Shown here one piece after another: positions 1-8,408 of a DNA stretch of 64,000 nt. The first letter of the stretch is position 1, and each line of letters begins with the position of its first letter. This DNA comes from Salinispora mooreana (lineage in GTDB: Bacteria; Actinomycetota; Actinomycetes; Mycobacteriales; Micromonosporaceae): contig NZ_KB900614.1 of assembly GCF_000379065.1 (NCBI RefSeq), positions 3,121,988 through 3,185,987 on the forward strand, read 5' to 3'. The notes beneath the pieces were generated by a model. It searched no databases and was not told the DNA's origin. It worked only from the letters and a program-made list of their open reading frames with translations. The translations under genes were made by a program, and so were the position numbers.

Positions 1-41
1 ACAACTGCGCGCCAGGAGACCACTCGAAGGCTCCATGGCCG

Positions 42-47
42 TACGGT
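42..47 (+). promoter_or_regulatory. -10 hexamer, leaderless promoter of the XRE gene
   Basis: TACGGT lies six bases before the GTG at 54, so transcription would begin at the start codon. The hexamer partly overlaps the palindrome at 45-59. Confidence 0.55.
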
Positions 48-59
48 CACCAGGTGACC
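45..59. promoter_or_regulatory. Palindromic operator candidate over the start codon
   Basis: GGTCACCAGGTGACC is a perfect 15-base palindrome (7-base arms, 1-base centre). It spans the end of the -10 hexamer and the GTG start of the adjacent XRE gene, the expected position for an autorepressor site. The binding protein is inferred, not shown. Confidence 0.45.
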
Positions 60-497
60 GAGACGGCCAACGCACGGAAGATCGCCTTCGCCACCTTTGT
101 CCGTCGCGCGCTAGACGAGGCCCGGGCCACCCGAGCCTGGAGCGGCACTGAGGTCTCCCGACGCACCGGCGTCTCCCGGCAGACCATCAACCGATGGGTC
201 CGGGGCGACTGGGCCAGCGACCCCGAGGCAGAACGCGTCGTGGCGTTCTGTGAAGGACTCGGGCTGGCCCCGGCAACCGCCTTCACCGCCCTGGGCTGGG
301 ACCGGCGGAACACCCCCCACCAAACCGGGACGATCCTGCCTCCGATGGACCCCGATGTCGAGGCGCTGCTGCGCCGACTGGTTGATCCCGAAGTGTCGGA
401 CGCGGAAAAGTTCCACATTCGAGAAACAATTCGTTACCTCGCGTATCGCCCAACTCTCCCAGTAGCAGCACCAAACCGGGGCAAACAGGTTGGATGA
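54..497 (+). CDS. XRE-type helix-turn-helix DNA-binding protein
   Basis: A 147-residue protein with an N-terminal helix-turn-helix: residues about 27-55 contain GTEVSRRTGVSRQTINRW, a typical XRE recognition segment. An extended helical region and a short charged C-terminal tail follow (LLRRLVDPEVSDAEKF). There is no TPR or enzymatic domain, so it is probably a small autonomous transcription regulator. The start is GTG at 54, chosen because TACGGT sits six bases upstream and no Shine-Dalgarno is visible. A palindrome over the start suggests autorepression. The target is unknown; the following membrane-protein gene is 159 bases away and has its own ribosome binding site. Confidence 0.75.
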   Translation: MTETANARKIAFATFVRRALDEARATRAWSGTEVSRRTGVSRQTINRWVRGDWASDPEAERVVAFCEGLGLAPATAFTALGWDRRNTPHQTGTILPPMDPDVEALLRRLVDPEVSDAEKFHIRETIRYLAYRPTLPVAAPNRGKQVG

Positions 498-656
498 TCC
501 TCAGATAGCGAAAGAACAGCAGGTCAGACTCATTCGTTTCGCTCCCGGGCCCGAATCGGCACGCTAGCGTCCGTACTCGTACTGCTTGGGCTCGTCGTCG
601 GCGGGGGGACGGGAAGGCCGAACCCAGCCCTGCGGGACAGAAGGAGGGGTCTGTCC

Positions 657-1010
657 ATGACCCTGAAGTGGTTGGCAGTCGTGGTCGGCACCGTGTCCCT
701 GACACTGTGCGTGACTGGGAACGCGGTGACCCTGGCGGTCAACGGCGGGCAGCTTCCCCTGCTCGTCAACCTCGCCGCGCTCACCGCCACCGGCACCGCC
801 GTCGTCTTGGCCGTGCTCGCCGAACTGAACGACCGACTCAATGACCGCATCAGCGCGCTCACCGAGTTCCTGGTGGCCAGGCTGAACGAGATCGAATCCC
901 ACACCGGTGACCGAAACTCCGGCTTCGTCGAGGGCTACCTGCTCAGTCACCGCCGGGAAGCCACCGTCGTCCCCATCGGGCGTCGGGGACGGGAAGCCGC
1001 CGAACGCTGA
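657..1010 (+). CDS. Small two-helix membrane protein, function unknown
   Basis: A 117-residue protein with two predicted membrane helices near the N-terminus (about residues 4-26 and 34-56, the second ending AVVLAVLAEL). A cytoplasmic amphipathic or coiled segment rich in Asn, Asp, Arg and Glu follows, then a basic tail ending RRGREAAER. The start is ATG at 657, preceded by a strong AGGAGGGG Shine-Dalgarno, so unlike many neighbours it has a leader. I do not recognise the family. Such proteins are common beside XRE genes in Micromonosporaceae, but a functional link with the upstream regulator is only inferred from adjacency. Confidence 0.6.
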   Translation: MTLKWLAVVVGTVSLTLCVTGNAVTLAVNGGQLPLLVNLAALTATGTAVVLAVLAELNDRLNDRISALTEFLVARLNEIESHTGDRNSGFVEGYLLSHRREATVVPIGRRGREAAER

Positions 1011-1096
1011 ACACCGCCGCAAAGCCCGTCGTCCACCCGCCGCCCGGCCCGGTGGCCGGGTACCTCACGGCCACGATTGAGCCGCTCCGAGCGGGG

Positions 1097-1102
1097 TACG
1101 CT
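1097..1102 (+). promoter_or_regulatory. -10 hexamer, leaderless promoter of otsB
   Basis: TACGCT is seven bases before the in-frame GTG at 1110. This favours GTG 1110 over the upstream in-frame TTG at 1077 as the true start. Confidence 0.6.
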
Positions 1103-1109
1103 GTCGCGC

Positions 1110-1934
1110 GTGCCGCCGTTGAATCTGGGCAAGCAGCCGCCGAAAACCCCGTTCACCGCCGACCTCGCCTGGCAGACAACCGCTGCCCGGGCCGCCGGGA
1201 CCGTCCTCTTCTTCGACTTCGATGGCACCCTCGCACCAGTGCGGGACGACCCGACGGCGGTGCACCCCGCACCGAGGGTGCTCACCGCCATCGAGGCACT
1301 CGCTCCCGTCGTCCGTCGGATCGCGATCGTCTCCGCACGCCCGGTCGACTTCCTCCGCGAGCGACTCGGCGATCTCGCCGGTGTTGACCTCTACGGCCTC
1401 TACGGGCTGGAGCACAGCCACTCCGGCGGCGAAACCGTCACCGAACCGGCGGCGCTGCCCTGGGTGCCGACCATGGCGGAGCTCGCCGACAAGGCCCGTA
1501 CCGAGCTGCCCGCGGGCACCCTGGTGGAGTACAAACGGCTCTCCGCGGCGCTGCACTGGCGGACCGCCCCACAGCTCGGCCCGGCGGTAACCCGGTGGGG
1601 TCGCGCCCAGGCCGAACAGCTCGGCCTTCGGGTCCAGGCCGGACGGATGGTCCTGGAACTGAAGCCTCCGGTCGACCGGGACAAGGGCATGGTCATCGAC
1701 GAGGTGGTGCGGGACGCGGAGGCCGCCTGGTACTTCGGCGACGACGTGTCGGACATCAAAGCCTTCGCGGCGCTGCGCGCCCGTGCCGCCGTCGACCCGC
1801 ACTTCTTCGGCGTCTGCGTCGCCGTCGCCAACCCGGAAACCGGCGAGGAGGTTGCCGCCGCCGCGGACCTGACCATCGACTCGCCCGCAGACCTCGGCGA
1901 CTTTCTCACCGCCGCCGCGCGTCGGCTGGCCTGA
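1110..1934 (+). CDS. otsB: Trehalose-6-phosphate phosphatase
   Basis: HAD-superfamily phosphatase that removes phosphate from trehalose 6-phosphate, the last step of the OtsAB trehalose pathway. From GTG 1110 it is 274 residues. Motif I is DFDGTLAP at about residues 36-43, with the nucleophile and acid/base aspartates. The cap domain carries LYGLYGLEH, and motif IV is GDDVSD at about 210-215 with the Mg-binding aspartates. Length and motif order match bacterial OtsB. The frame stays open back to 1077, but the -10 element placement supports the shorter form. No otsA is nearby, so the synthase must be encoded elsewhere. Probably monocistronic; the next gene converges. Confidence 0.9.
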   Translation: MPPLNLGKQPPKTPFTADLAWQTTAARAAGTVLFFDFDGTLAPVRDDPTAVHPAPRVLTAIEALAPVVRRIAIVSARPVDFLRERLGDLAGVDLYGLYGLEHSHSGGETVTEPAALPWVPTMAELADKARTELPAGTLVEYKRLSAALHWRTAPQLGPAVTRWGRAQAEQLGLRVQAGRMVLELKPPVDRDKGMVIDEVVRDAEAAWYFGDDVSDIKAFAALRARAAVDPHFFGVCVAVANPETGEEVAAAADLTIDSPADLGDFLTAAARRLA

Positions 1935-2045
1935 CTCCCATGCTCCGGCGCCCCGGCCGCCGGAACGCACCCCGCCCCCGGGGCTGATCCGCCGCCGACC
2001 ATGTGCGCGGTCGCCCCGGGCCGGCGAGGGCGGTCGCTGGGGCGA

Positions 2046-2819
2046 TCAGATGCCGAAGCGACGCTGCCGGTTGGCGTAGGAACGCAGCGCGCGGAGAAAA
2101 TCAACCCGGCGGAAGTCCGGCCAGTTCAACTCGCAGAAGTAGAACTCCGAGTGGACGGACTGCCAGAGCAGGAAACCGGACATGCGCTGTTCGCCGCTGG
2201 TCCGGATGATCAGATCGGGGTCCGGCAAGCCCCGGGTGTAGAGGTGCTCGGTGATGTGCTCGACATCGAACGTCTCGGCCAGCTGCTCGATGCCGGTGCC
2301 GGCCTTCGCGTGCTCGTGCAGGAATGATCGCACCGCGTCGGCGATCTCGCGCCGGCCGCCGTAGCCCACGGCGATGTTGACTTGTGCGCCACCAACTCGG
2401 TCCCGGGTCCGCTCCGCCGCGGCCTTGAGCGCCGCCGCGTGCTGCGCCGGCAGCACGTCGAGCGCCCCGACCATCCGCAGCCGCCAGGGGTTGGCCTCCT
2501 CGGCCAGCTCGCTTGTCAGGTCCTCGATGATCTGCAACAACGGGTCAAGCTGAGCGGCGGGACGGGTAAGGTTGTCGGTCGAGAGCAGCCAGAGCGTCAC
2601 ATGCCCGACGCCGGCCGCGTCGCACCACCGCAGCAGCTCCTTGATCCGCTCGGCACCGACCCGATGGCCGTCGTTGGGGTCAACGAACCCCATCTCCCGC
2701 GCCCACCTGCGGTTACCGTCGCACATCACGCCGACATGCTGAGGCACCGGCTTGCCCGCCAGCTTGGCCGTGAGCCGGCGTTCGTACACCGAATAGACAA
2801 CGTCCCGCAGAGTCATCAC
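2046..2819 (-). CDS. uppS: Isoprenyl (cis-prenyl) transferase
   Basis: Cis-prenyltransferase of the undecaprenyl-diphosphate synthase family, which condenses isopentenyl diphosphate onto an allylic diphosphate to make polyprenyl carriers for cell-wall synthesis. The 257-residue frame shows the signature MCDGNRRWAREMG at about residues 32-44 with the catalytic Asp, LWLLSTDNL, and near the C-terminus PDLIIRTSGEQRMSGFLLWQ followed by SEFYF. Actinobacteria often have two paralogues, one making short Z,E-farnesyl diphosphate and one making the long carrier; sequence alone does not tell which this is. Start is GTG 2819 or the adjacent ATG 2816. The next gene downstream converges. Confidence 0.88.
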   Translation of the reverse strand: MMTLRDVVYSVYERRLTAKLAGKPVPQHVGVMCDGNRRWAREMGFVDPNDGHRVGAERIKELLRWCDAAGVGHVTLWLLSTDNLTRPAAQLDPLLQIIEDLTSELAEEANPWRLRMVGALDVLPAQHAAALKAAAERTRDRVGGAQVNIAVGYGGRREIADAVRSFLHEHAKAGTGIEQLAETFDVEHITEHLYTRGLPDPDLIIRTSGEQRMSGFLLWQSVHSEFYFCELNWPDFRRVDFLRALRSYANRQRRFGI

Positions 2820-2824
2820 CTGCC

Positions 2825-2830
2825 AGGGTA
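2825..2830 (-). promoter_or_regulatory. -10 hexamer upstream of the prenyltransferase
   Basis: TACCCT on the minus strand ends five bases before GTG 2819 and eight before ATG 2816, consistent with a leaderless or nearly leaderless transcript. Confidence 0.4.
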
Positions 2831-2847
2831 GCGACCGGAGCGACGGC

Positions 2848-4068
2848 TCACGGCTGGGGATGCCGATCCACGGCGGTCAGACCACGCCCAATCATGGCCA
2901 ACGTCCGGATGTCCAACCGGCCGTCGCCGAGCCCCAACTCCACCACTGCCCGATACACCTGGTCATCGCGGTTGGCCGCCCACACCGCCGCATCCACCAC
3001 CGGCCGCCGCCGGGCAAGCCAGGCCGCAACCGAGCTGTGCCGCAGATGGCCACCGAGGCGACGACGAAGCGACGCGCTGTAGCGCCGAGCGGCCTGCTCC
3101 GGCGTACGGCTCGCCGCGGCACCGGCGAGTGCTCCGGAGAGCAGCGCGTAGAAGATCCCCTCCCCGGTAAACGGGTTGATCAACGAGAGCGCGTCGCCCG
3201 CCAGCACCGCCCGGCCGCGCCCCGGCACCGGTCGGTGGGTGGAGAGTGGCAGGTGGTGGGCCCGCAGGGCGGTAACGGCAGCCGGATCAACGCCGGGCAG
3301 CAACGCTGGAATCCGCGCGACGAGGTGCTCCCTGGTCAGCGACTCGCCCCGGAGTACCTCCCCGTACCCGACGTTCGCCAGTCCGTCGCCGATCGGGAAG
3401 GACCAGGCGTACGCCGGCCAGCGGGCGGCTGACGTGACGATGAGCTGCTCTGGTGGGCCGGGCTGTGCGGGCGCGTAGCCCCGGATCGCCAGGGCCAGGT
3501 GGCGGTCTGGGTTCGGGGGGTGCCCCAGCGCCCGGCGCACGATTGAGCTCGCACCATCGGCACCCACCACGGCCCGCCCGGCGATGTTTCCGTCGAGCAC
3601 GACCCGGTCCGCCCGCACCTCGACCCGGCGTACCACGTGCCGGCGCAGCTGGGCGCCGGCCGCGACCGCCGCCGCGACCAGCCGAGCATCGAAAACGGTT
3701 CGGGGTACCGTGTACGCCGGGCGGGGCAGCGCCCGCGCCACCGCCGGGCCGCCCGGGGCGACCAGGCGAAGCGCGGGCAGCGGGGCGTAGCCGGCTACCG
3801 GGTCGGGTACGCCCAGCACGGCCAGGACATCCAGCGCGTGCGCGGCGATCCCGTCCCCGCAGGCCTTGTCCCGGGGAAAGTCGGCCCGATCCAGCAGGAG
3901 CACCCGGGCTCCCGTCTGGCGGGCGGCGAGGGCGGCGGCCGAACCCGCCGGCCCCGCCCCCACCACCACGACATCGAACTCGTCGTCCCCGTCAGCCGGC
4001 CCGGTCGCCACGTCGCGTCCCCTCTCCGCCGCCGAGCCACTGCTCTCGGCGGCCGTTGCAGGGATCAT
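2848..4068 (-). CDS. Geranylgeranyl reductase family FAD oxidoreductase
   Basis: FAD-dependent oxidoreductase of about 406 residues. The N-terminal dinucleotide-binding motif is VVVGAGPAGSAAA, followed by LLLDRADFPRDKACGDG, the GGR-family FAD and Cys-Gly-Asp region. A second FAD motif is GRAVLAGDALSLINPFTGEGI, near residue 290. This family saturates isoprenoid chains in archaeal lipids, chlorophyll or menaquinone; in actinobacteria the best-known role is partial reduction of the menaquinone side chain, so a respiratory quinone substrate is plausible but unproven. Start is ATG 4068, or GTG 4011, which has a GGGGA Shine-Dalgarno. It lies 33 bases behind pckG on the same strand and may be cotranscribed with it. 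Confidence 0.85.
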   Translation of the reverse strand: MIPATAAESSGSAAERGRDVATGPADGDDEFDVVVVGAGPAGSAAALAARQTGARVLLLDRADFPRDKACGDGIAAHALDVLAVLGVPDPVAGYAPLPALRLVAPGGPAVARALPRPAYTVPRTVFDARLVAAAVAAGAQLRRHVVRRVEVRADRVVLDGNIAGRAVVGADGASSIVRRALGHPPNPDRHLALAIRGYAPAQPGPPEQLIVTSAARWPAYAWSFPIGDGLANVGYGEVLRGESLTREHLVARIPALLPGVDPAAVTALRAHHLPLSTHRPVPGRGRAVLAGDALSLINPFTGEGIFYALLSGALAGAAASRTPEQAARRYSASLRRRLGGHLRHSSVAAWLARRRPVVDAAVWAANRDDQVYRAVVELGLGDGRLDIRTLAMIGRGLTAVDRHPQP

Positions 4069-4101
4069 CCATCGCCCGCGGCCCCGGCCCAGCTACTTCC
4101 G

Positions 4102-5943
4102 CTACTTCTGCGGCTCCGCGTCGAGCCGAGCACGCAGTGCGTCCAGCTCGGCCCAGAGGACACCGGGCAGCTTGTCCCCGAACTTCTCAAACCACTCGGT
4201 GACCAACGGCAGTTCGGCCTGCCACTCGTTCGCGTCGACCTTCAGCGCGATCCGAATGTCTTCCGAGGTCATGTCCAGGCCCTCGACATCCAGCGCATCC
4301 TCGGCGGGAACCATGCCGATCGGGGTCTCCACGGCGTCGGCCCGGCCCTCGAGCCGCTCGACGATCCACTTCAGGACCCGGGAGTTCTCGCCGAACCCCG
4401 GCCAGAGGAAGCTGCCCTCGGCGTCCTTGCGGAACCAGTTGACGTAGTAGACGCTCGGCAGCTTCGACTCGTCGCCGCCGGCGCCCTTGCCCATCTCGAT
4501 CCAGTGCCGGAAGTAGTCACCGGCGTGGTAGCCGATGAAGGGCAGCATCGCCATCGGGTCCCGACGCACGACACCGACCGCGCCCGAGGCCGCGGCGGTT
4601 GTCTCCGAGGAGAGCGTCGCACCCAGATAGACGCCGTGCACCCAGTCCCGCGCCTCGGTGACCAGTGGAACGGTGTCCCGCCGCCGGCCCCCGAAGAGGA
4701 TCGCGTCAATCGGTACGCCGTTGGGGTCGTAGTAGTCCTCGGCCAGGATCGGGCACTGGGTGATCGGGGTGCAGAACCGGCTGTTGGCGTGCGAGGAGAG
4801 GCTGTCGCTCTCCGGCGTCCAGTCGTTGCCCTTCCAGTCGATGAGGTGCGTCGGGGGCTCGCCCATGCCCTCCCACCAGATGTCACCGTCGTCGGTGAGG
4901 GCCACGTTGGTGAAGATGGAGTTGCCGCGATCCAACGTCCGCATCGCGTTGGCGTTGGTCTTCCAGTCGGTACCGGGGGCGACCCCGAAGAGGCCGTACT
5001 CCGGGTTGACCGCGTAGAGGCGTCCGTCCGGGCCGAACCGCATCCAGGCGATGTCGTCGCCGATGGTCTCGACCTTCCAACCCGGAATGGTCGGCTCCAA
5101 CATGGCGAGGTTGGTCTTGCCACAGGCCGACGGGAACGCCCCGGCGATGTGGTAGTCCTTCCCCTCCGGCGAGGTGATCTTGAGGATCAACATGTGCTCG
5201 GCGAGCCAGCCCTCGTCCCGCCCCATCACGCTGGCGATCCGCAGCGAGTAGCACTTCTTGCCGAGCAGCGAGTTGCCACCGTAGCCGGAGCCGTAGGACC
5301 AGATCTCCCGGGTCTCCGGGAAGTGCGAGATGTACTTCGTCTCGTTGCACGGCCAGGACACGTCCTGCTGACCCGGCGCGAGCGGCGCGCCAAGCGAGTG
5401 CAGCGCGTGTACGAAGTCCGCATCGTCGCCCATCGCCTCCAGGATCTTCGCGCCCATCCGGGTCATGATCCGCATCGAGGCGACCACGTACGGACTGTCA
5501 GTGATCTCGATGCCGAACATCGGCTTCTCGGCCTCAACCGGCCCCATGCAGAAGGGGATGACGTACATCGTGCGACCGCGCATGCAGCCGCGGTACAGCT
5601 CCGTCATCGTCTGCTTCATCTCGGCCGGCGCCATCCAGTTGTTGGTCGGGCCAGCGTCTGCCTCGTCCACCGAGCAGATGAAGGTGCGCTCCTCGACCCG
5701 CGCCACATCCGTCGGGTCGGTACGGGCGTAGAACGAGTTGGGCTTCTTCTCCGGATTGAGTCGGACCAGAGTGCCGGCCTCCACGAGTTCGTCGGTGAGA
5801 CGACGCCACTCTTCTTCTGATCCGTCCGCCCAGACCACTCGGTCCGGGGTGGTCAGTTCCGCGATCTCACGGACCCAGGCAAGCAGTTTGGGGTGGGATG
5901 TCGGGGCCTGATCGATACCCCGAACAGTCGCCGGAGCAACCAT
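4102..5943 (-). CDS. pckG: Phosphoenolpyruvate carboxykinase (GTP)
   Basis: GTP-dependent PEPCK converts oxaloacetate and GTP to phosphoenolpyruvate, GDP and CO2 in gluconeogenesis and anaplerotic control, in the cytoplasm. The product is 613 residues from ATG 5943. The nucleotide P-loop [12 protein letters not shown] with the reactive Cys is at about residues 271-282. The substrate-binding [15 protein letters not shown] and the metal-site GDDIAWM are present, so all key elements are intact. The frame is open for 15 further codons upstream, but AAGGAG sits seven bases before ATG 5943 and fixes the start. Length and layout match actinobacterial PckG. It heads a possible two-gene unit with the flavoprotein gene downstream. 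Confidence 0.95.
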   Translation of the reverse strand: MVAPATVRGIDQAPTSHPKLLAWVREIAELTTPDRVVWADGSEEEWRRLTDELVEAGTLVRLNPEKKPNSFYARTDPTDVARVEERTFICSVDEADAGPTNNWMAPAEMKQTMTELYRGCMRGRTMYVIPFCMGPVEAEKPMFGIEITDSPYVVASMRIMTRMGAKILEAMGDDADFVHALHSLGAPLAPGQQDVSWPCNETKYISHFPETREIWSYGSGYGGNSLLGKKCYSLRIASVMGRDEGWLAEHMLILKITSPEGKDYHIAGAFPSACGKTNLAMLEPTIPGWKVETIGDDIAWMRFGPDGRLYAVNPEYGLFGVAPGTDWKTNANAMRTLDRGNSIFTNVALTDDGDIWWEGMGEPPTHLIDWKGNDWTPESDSLSSHANSRFCTPITQCPILAEDYYDPNGVPIDAILFGGRRRDTVPLVTEARDWVHGVYLGATLSSETTAAASGAVGVVRRDPMAMLPFIGYHAGDYFRHWIEMGKGAGGDESKLPSVYYVNWFRKDAEGSFLWPGFGENSRVLKWIVERLEGRADAVETPIGMVPAEDALDVEGLDMTSEDIRIALKVDANEWQAELPLVTEWFEKFGDKLPGVLWAELDALRARLDAEPQK

Positions 5944-6324
5944 GACACATCTCCTTGTGGTCGACACTGACCGGTCTATGGGATGCACGAGGCTTGACGG
6001 CGCGGTGCGTCGCCTACGTGAAACCTGGGATTGGCCTCAGCGTAAACCGGCTTGCGCCACCAGTCAGTGGGACTGGTTGTGAAGAACTGCACAAGGTACG
6101 GCCCGGCTGCGGCATCGCGAGCTAATACCCGCTTTCACGCGCAGTTTCACGCAAATCCGGTGACGAAACATCTGGCCCGTCGTCGTTCGGTCCGTCGAGT
6201 ACCCGGCCCGCGCTTGGCGGGATCGCTCGGGAGACTCCGCTCGGCGCTGTTCCGCTCCGCTCATCACCACTGTCCGGATCAGCCATGCCGGCCGGTGCTA
6301 CCCATGCCACGGGCCCACACCCGG

Positions 6325-6330
6325 TACGCT
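6325..6330 (+). promoter_or_regulatory. -10 hexamer, leaderless promoter of first gtrA
   Basis: TACGCT ends six bases before GTG 6337, which is in frame with the GtrA-like coding sequence. Confidence 0.55.
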
Positions 6331-6336
6331 CGCTCG

Positions 6337-6879
6337 GTGGCAGCGACGATGACCGGGGAGCCCGGCTCCCGGCGGACCCGGCCGGGTCTGATCCACTCCC
6401 TGCTAGACCGGTTCGGTCACCTCGTCCACGAGTTGAGCAAGTTCGCCACTGTGGGCGGCGTCGCCTTCCTCGTCGACTTCGCCCTCTTCAACTTCCTGAC
6501 CTCGATGCAGGAGGTCGAGCAGGTGACCGCGAAGACCATCTCCACGGTGGTGGCGGCGACCTTCGCCTTCCTCGGCAACCGGTTCTGGACGTGGCGACAC
6601 CGCCGGGGCGGCAACCCAGCCCGCGAGTACGCGCTCTTCTTTATTTTCAACACCGTGGGCCTCGGTATCACCGTGGCGGTCCTGGCGGTCAGCCGCTACG
6701 GCCTGGGCCAGATCTGGCCGGAGGTCTTCCAGACCCCGCTGGCGGACAACATCGCCAGCTATCTCGTCGGCACCGGGCTGGCGACCCTCTTCCGGTTCTG
6801 GTCCTATCGACGGTTCGTCTTCGTACCAGCGGGAACTCCGGCCGCACCGGAAGCGAAGCACGACCGATACCGGGCGTGA
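6337..6879 (+). CDS. GtrA family membrane protein (first of tandem pair)
   Basis: About 180 residues from GTG 6337, with four predicted membrane helices. The family signature is KFATVGGVAFLVDFALFNFL at the start of helix 1, with FLGNRFWTWR after helix 2 and a closing LATLFRFWSYRRFVF after helix 4. GtrA proteins are small membrane proteins proposed to flip or handle polyprenyl-linked sugars in cell-envelope polysaccharide assembly. The frame is open far upstream (in-frame ATG 6304), but TACGCT six bases before GTG 6337 argues for the short form. A second homologous gene follows after 64 bases with its own promoter, so the pair is duplicated rather than an operon of unlike parts. Confidence 0.82.
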   Translation: MAATMTGEPGSRRTRPGLIHSLLDRFGHLVHELSKFATVGGVAFLVDFALFNFLTSMQEVEQVTAKTISTVVAATFAFLGNRFWTWRHRRGGNPAREYALFFIFNTVGLGITVAVLAVSRYGLGQIWPEVFQTPLADNIASYLVGTGLATLFRFWSYRRFVFVPAGTPAAPEAKHDRYRA

Positions 6880-6930
6880 CCTGGCGCCCATCTCGCCAGG
6901 CCGGGACCGTCCCGGCCCAGTCAACTCGCC

Positions 6931-6936
6931 TAAGGT
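6931..6936 (+). promoter_or_regulatory. -10 hexamer, leaderless promoter of second gtrA
   Basis: TAAGGT ends seven bases before ATG 6944. This is why ATG 6944 is preferred over the in-frame GTG at 6935, which lies inside the promoter. Confidence 0.6.
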
Positions 6937-6943
6937 GTTCCGC

Positions 6944-7639
6944 ATGCGTCTTGTCCGCCTCCTGCCCGAGCGCTGGCAGAAGTTCATCCACGAGGCGCTC
7001 AAATTCGGCATCGTCGGGGGCGTCAACACCGTCATCAATTACGCGGTGTTCAACGCCCTCGCACTCACCGTCTTCCAGGGCGGTGCGCTGAAGGCAACGG
7101 TCGTCGCCACCATCACGGCGACGATCACGTCGTACCTGATGAATCGTCACTGGACGTACCGTGATCGCCCGAAAACCGCGGTTCAGCGCGAATACATCCT
7201 TTTCTTCCTCTTTAACGGCGCAGGGCTCCTCATCGAGCTGGGCGTGCTGGCCGCGGCCAAGTACGGCCTCGGCGTGACCAGCCTGCTCGCCCTCAACCTC
7301 GCCAAGACGGCGGGTATCGTGCTGGCGACGCTGTTCCGGTTCTGGTCCTACCGGACGTTCGTCTTCCAGCCGGCGCCAGCGCCGGCCACGGACAACTGGC
7401 ACAGCCTCCCCCGCGACGAGTGGGACACGATGGCCGAGATGGACCCGGTTGCAGAGCTGGCGGAATCGGTATCGGAGCTGGAAGAGAGCGCCCCACCACC
7501 GGGAACCCACCAACCGCACCGCACGCCGATCCAAGGCCTGACCATCCCGTTGGACGCCCGCCTCGACCTGGACCGGGAGCTGGCGGCCGAGCTCGCCGCG
7601 GAACTCCAGGCGAGCACCCGCCGATCCCGTCGCCCCTGA
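6944..7639 (+). CDS. GtrA family membrane protein (second of tandem pair)
   Basis: A 231-residue paralogue of the preceding gene with four predicted membrane helices and the same signatures: FGIVGGVNTVINYAVFN, LMNRHWTYRD and LATLFRFWSYRTFVF. It differs by a C-terminal hydrophilic extension of about 85 residues, acidic and Pro-rich (EMDPVAELAESVSELEES), then a basic end. The extension is absent from the first copy and from typical GtrA proteins, so it may be a cytoplasmic interaction tail. Probably acts in lipid-linked sugar translocation like other GtrA proteins; the substrate is unknown. The stop codon lies inside one copy of a short direct repeat. Confidence 0.82.
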   Translation: MRLVRLLPERWQKFIHEALKFGIVGGVNTVINYAVFNALALTVFQGGALKATVVATITATITSYLMNRHWTYRDRPKTAVQREYILFFLFNGAGLLIELGVLAAAKYGLGVTSLLALNLAKTAGIVLATLFRFWSYRTFVFQPAPAPATDNWHSLPRDEWDTMAEMDPVAELAESVSELEESAPPPGTHQPHRTPIQGLTIPLDARLDLDRELAAELAAELQASTRRSRRP

Positions 7640-7662
7640 CCGGACCCGTCGCCCCTGACCGC
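7627..7662. repeat. 17-base direct repeat at the end of gtrA2
   Basis: CCCGTCGCCCCTGACCG occurs at 7627-7643 and again at 7646-7662 with a 19-base period. The gtrA2 stop codon lies in the first copy. Confidence 0.6.
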
Positions 7663-7684
7663 ACCGGTTCCGGAGCCGGTGCGG
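7659..7684. terminator. Bidirectional hairpin terminator
   Basis: CCGCACCGG and CCGGTGCGG form a perfect 9-base stem with an 8-base loop between the convergent gtrA2 and PH-domain genes. There is no T-run, as is usual in high-GC actinobacteria. Confidence 0.55.
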
Positions 7685-7710
7685 CTCGGCCCACCCCGCG
7701 ACGAGCCCAC

Positions 7711-8280
7711 TCAGCCCGGTTCCCGTAGCGGCCCGCCGTCCTGGACCTCGGTCAGCCCCTCCCGAAGCTCGGCGTCGTCGGACGGCTGCCGGTCGTACTG
7801 TGCCTCCACCAGCTCGTAAAGGGTGGTCTGCACCCGCCCCACCTGCGGCACATCACCCAACACCGACCGCCCGCGTTCCCCAGCGGAGTCGATGGTCAGG
7901 GTGCCGCAGCCGAGCAGCCGCTCACTGAAGCGCTGCTGCATCGCATGGTCGGTGACCCGGGTGAGCGGGATGTCCCGGCGGCCCCGGGAGAGCACACCCC
8001 GCTGGATGAGCACCCGCTCGTTGGTGAACAGGTAGTGGGTCGCCTGCCAGACCAGCACCGGCCAGAGCGCGAACCAGAGCACGCCCACCAGCGCCAACCC
8101 GCCGAACAGCACCAACGCCACCGCCCGGCCAGCACCATCGGGAGTAAGCACCAGAACTGCCACCACCACCGCGATGGCAAGAACCGTCACCGCGACCGGC
8201 CGGACCAGGGCCTTCCAGTGCGGATGCAGGTGCAGCACGACGTGCTCGTCCTCGGTGAGCACGTCCTCAGGAAACGCCAC
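7711..8280 (-). CDS. PH domain-containing membrane protein (bPH2/YdbS type)
   Basis: About 189 residues from GTG 8280. Two predicted membrane helices lie at about residues 27-47 and 52-76, followed by a bacterial pleckstrin-homology-like domain carrying HYLFTNERVLIQRGVLSR and RDIPLTRVTD, a conserved bPH2 pattern. These proteins are envelope-associated; their biochemical role is not established. The frame is open to 8325, but GGAGG lies just before GTG 8280 and sets the start. A TACGGT hexamer further upstream would give a short leader. It lies next to and on the same strand as birA, with about 130 bases between them. Confidence 0.75.
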   Translation of the reverse strand: MAFPEDVLTEDEHVVLHLHPHWKALVRPVAVTVLAIAVVVAVLVLTPDGAGRAVALVLFGGLALVGVLWFALWPVLVWQATHYLFTNERVLIQRGVLSRGRRDIPLTRVTDHAMQQRFSERLLGCGTLTIDSAGERGRSVLGDVPQVGRVQTTLYELVEAQYDRQPSDDAELREGLTEVQDGGPLREPG

Positions 8281-8408
8281 GGGTACCTCCAGCGCAGATC
8301 GGACGCGCAGACCGTAACCGCTCACACCACCCCCACGACATCAGCCGCGCGGGCCGGACGACGACGGCCACTGCCGAGCGTGGGCTCCGCCGGGTCAGCA
8401 GGGGCCGT

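Noticed and set aside
3637..5820. Long plus-strand open frame (over 700 codons) antisense to pckG and the flavoprotein
   Set aside because: It covers a fully convincing PEPCK on the other strand, has no domain, and is the expected third-position GC effect in high-GC DNA.
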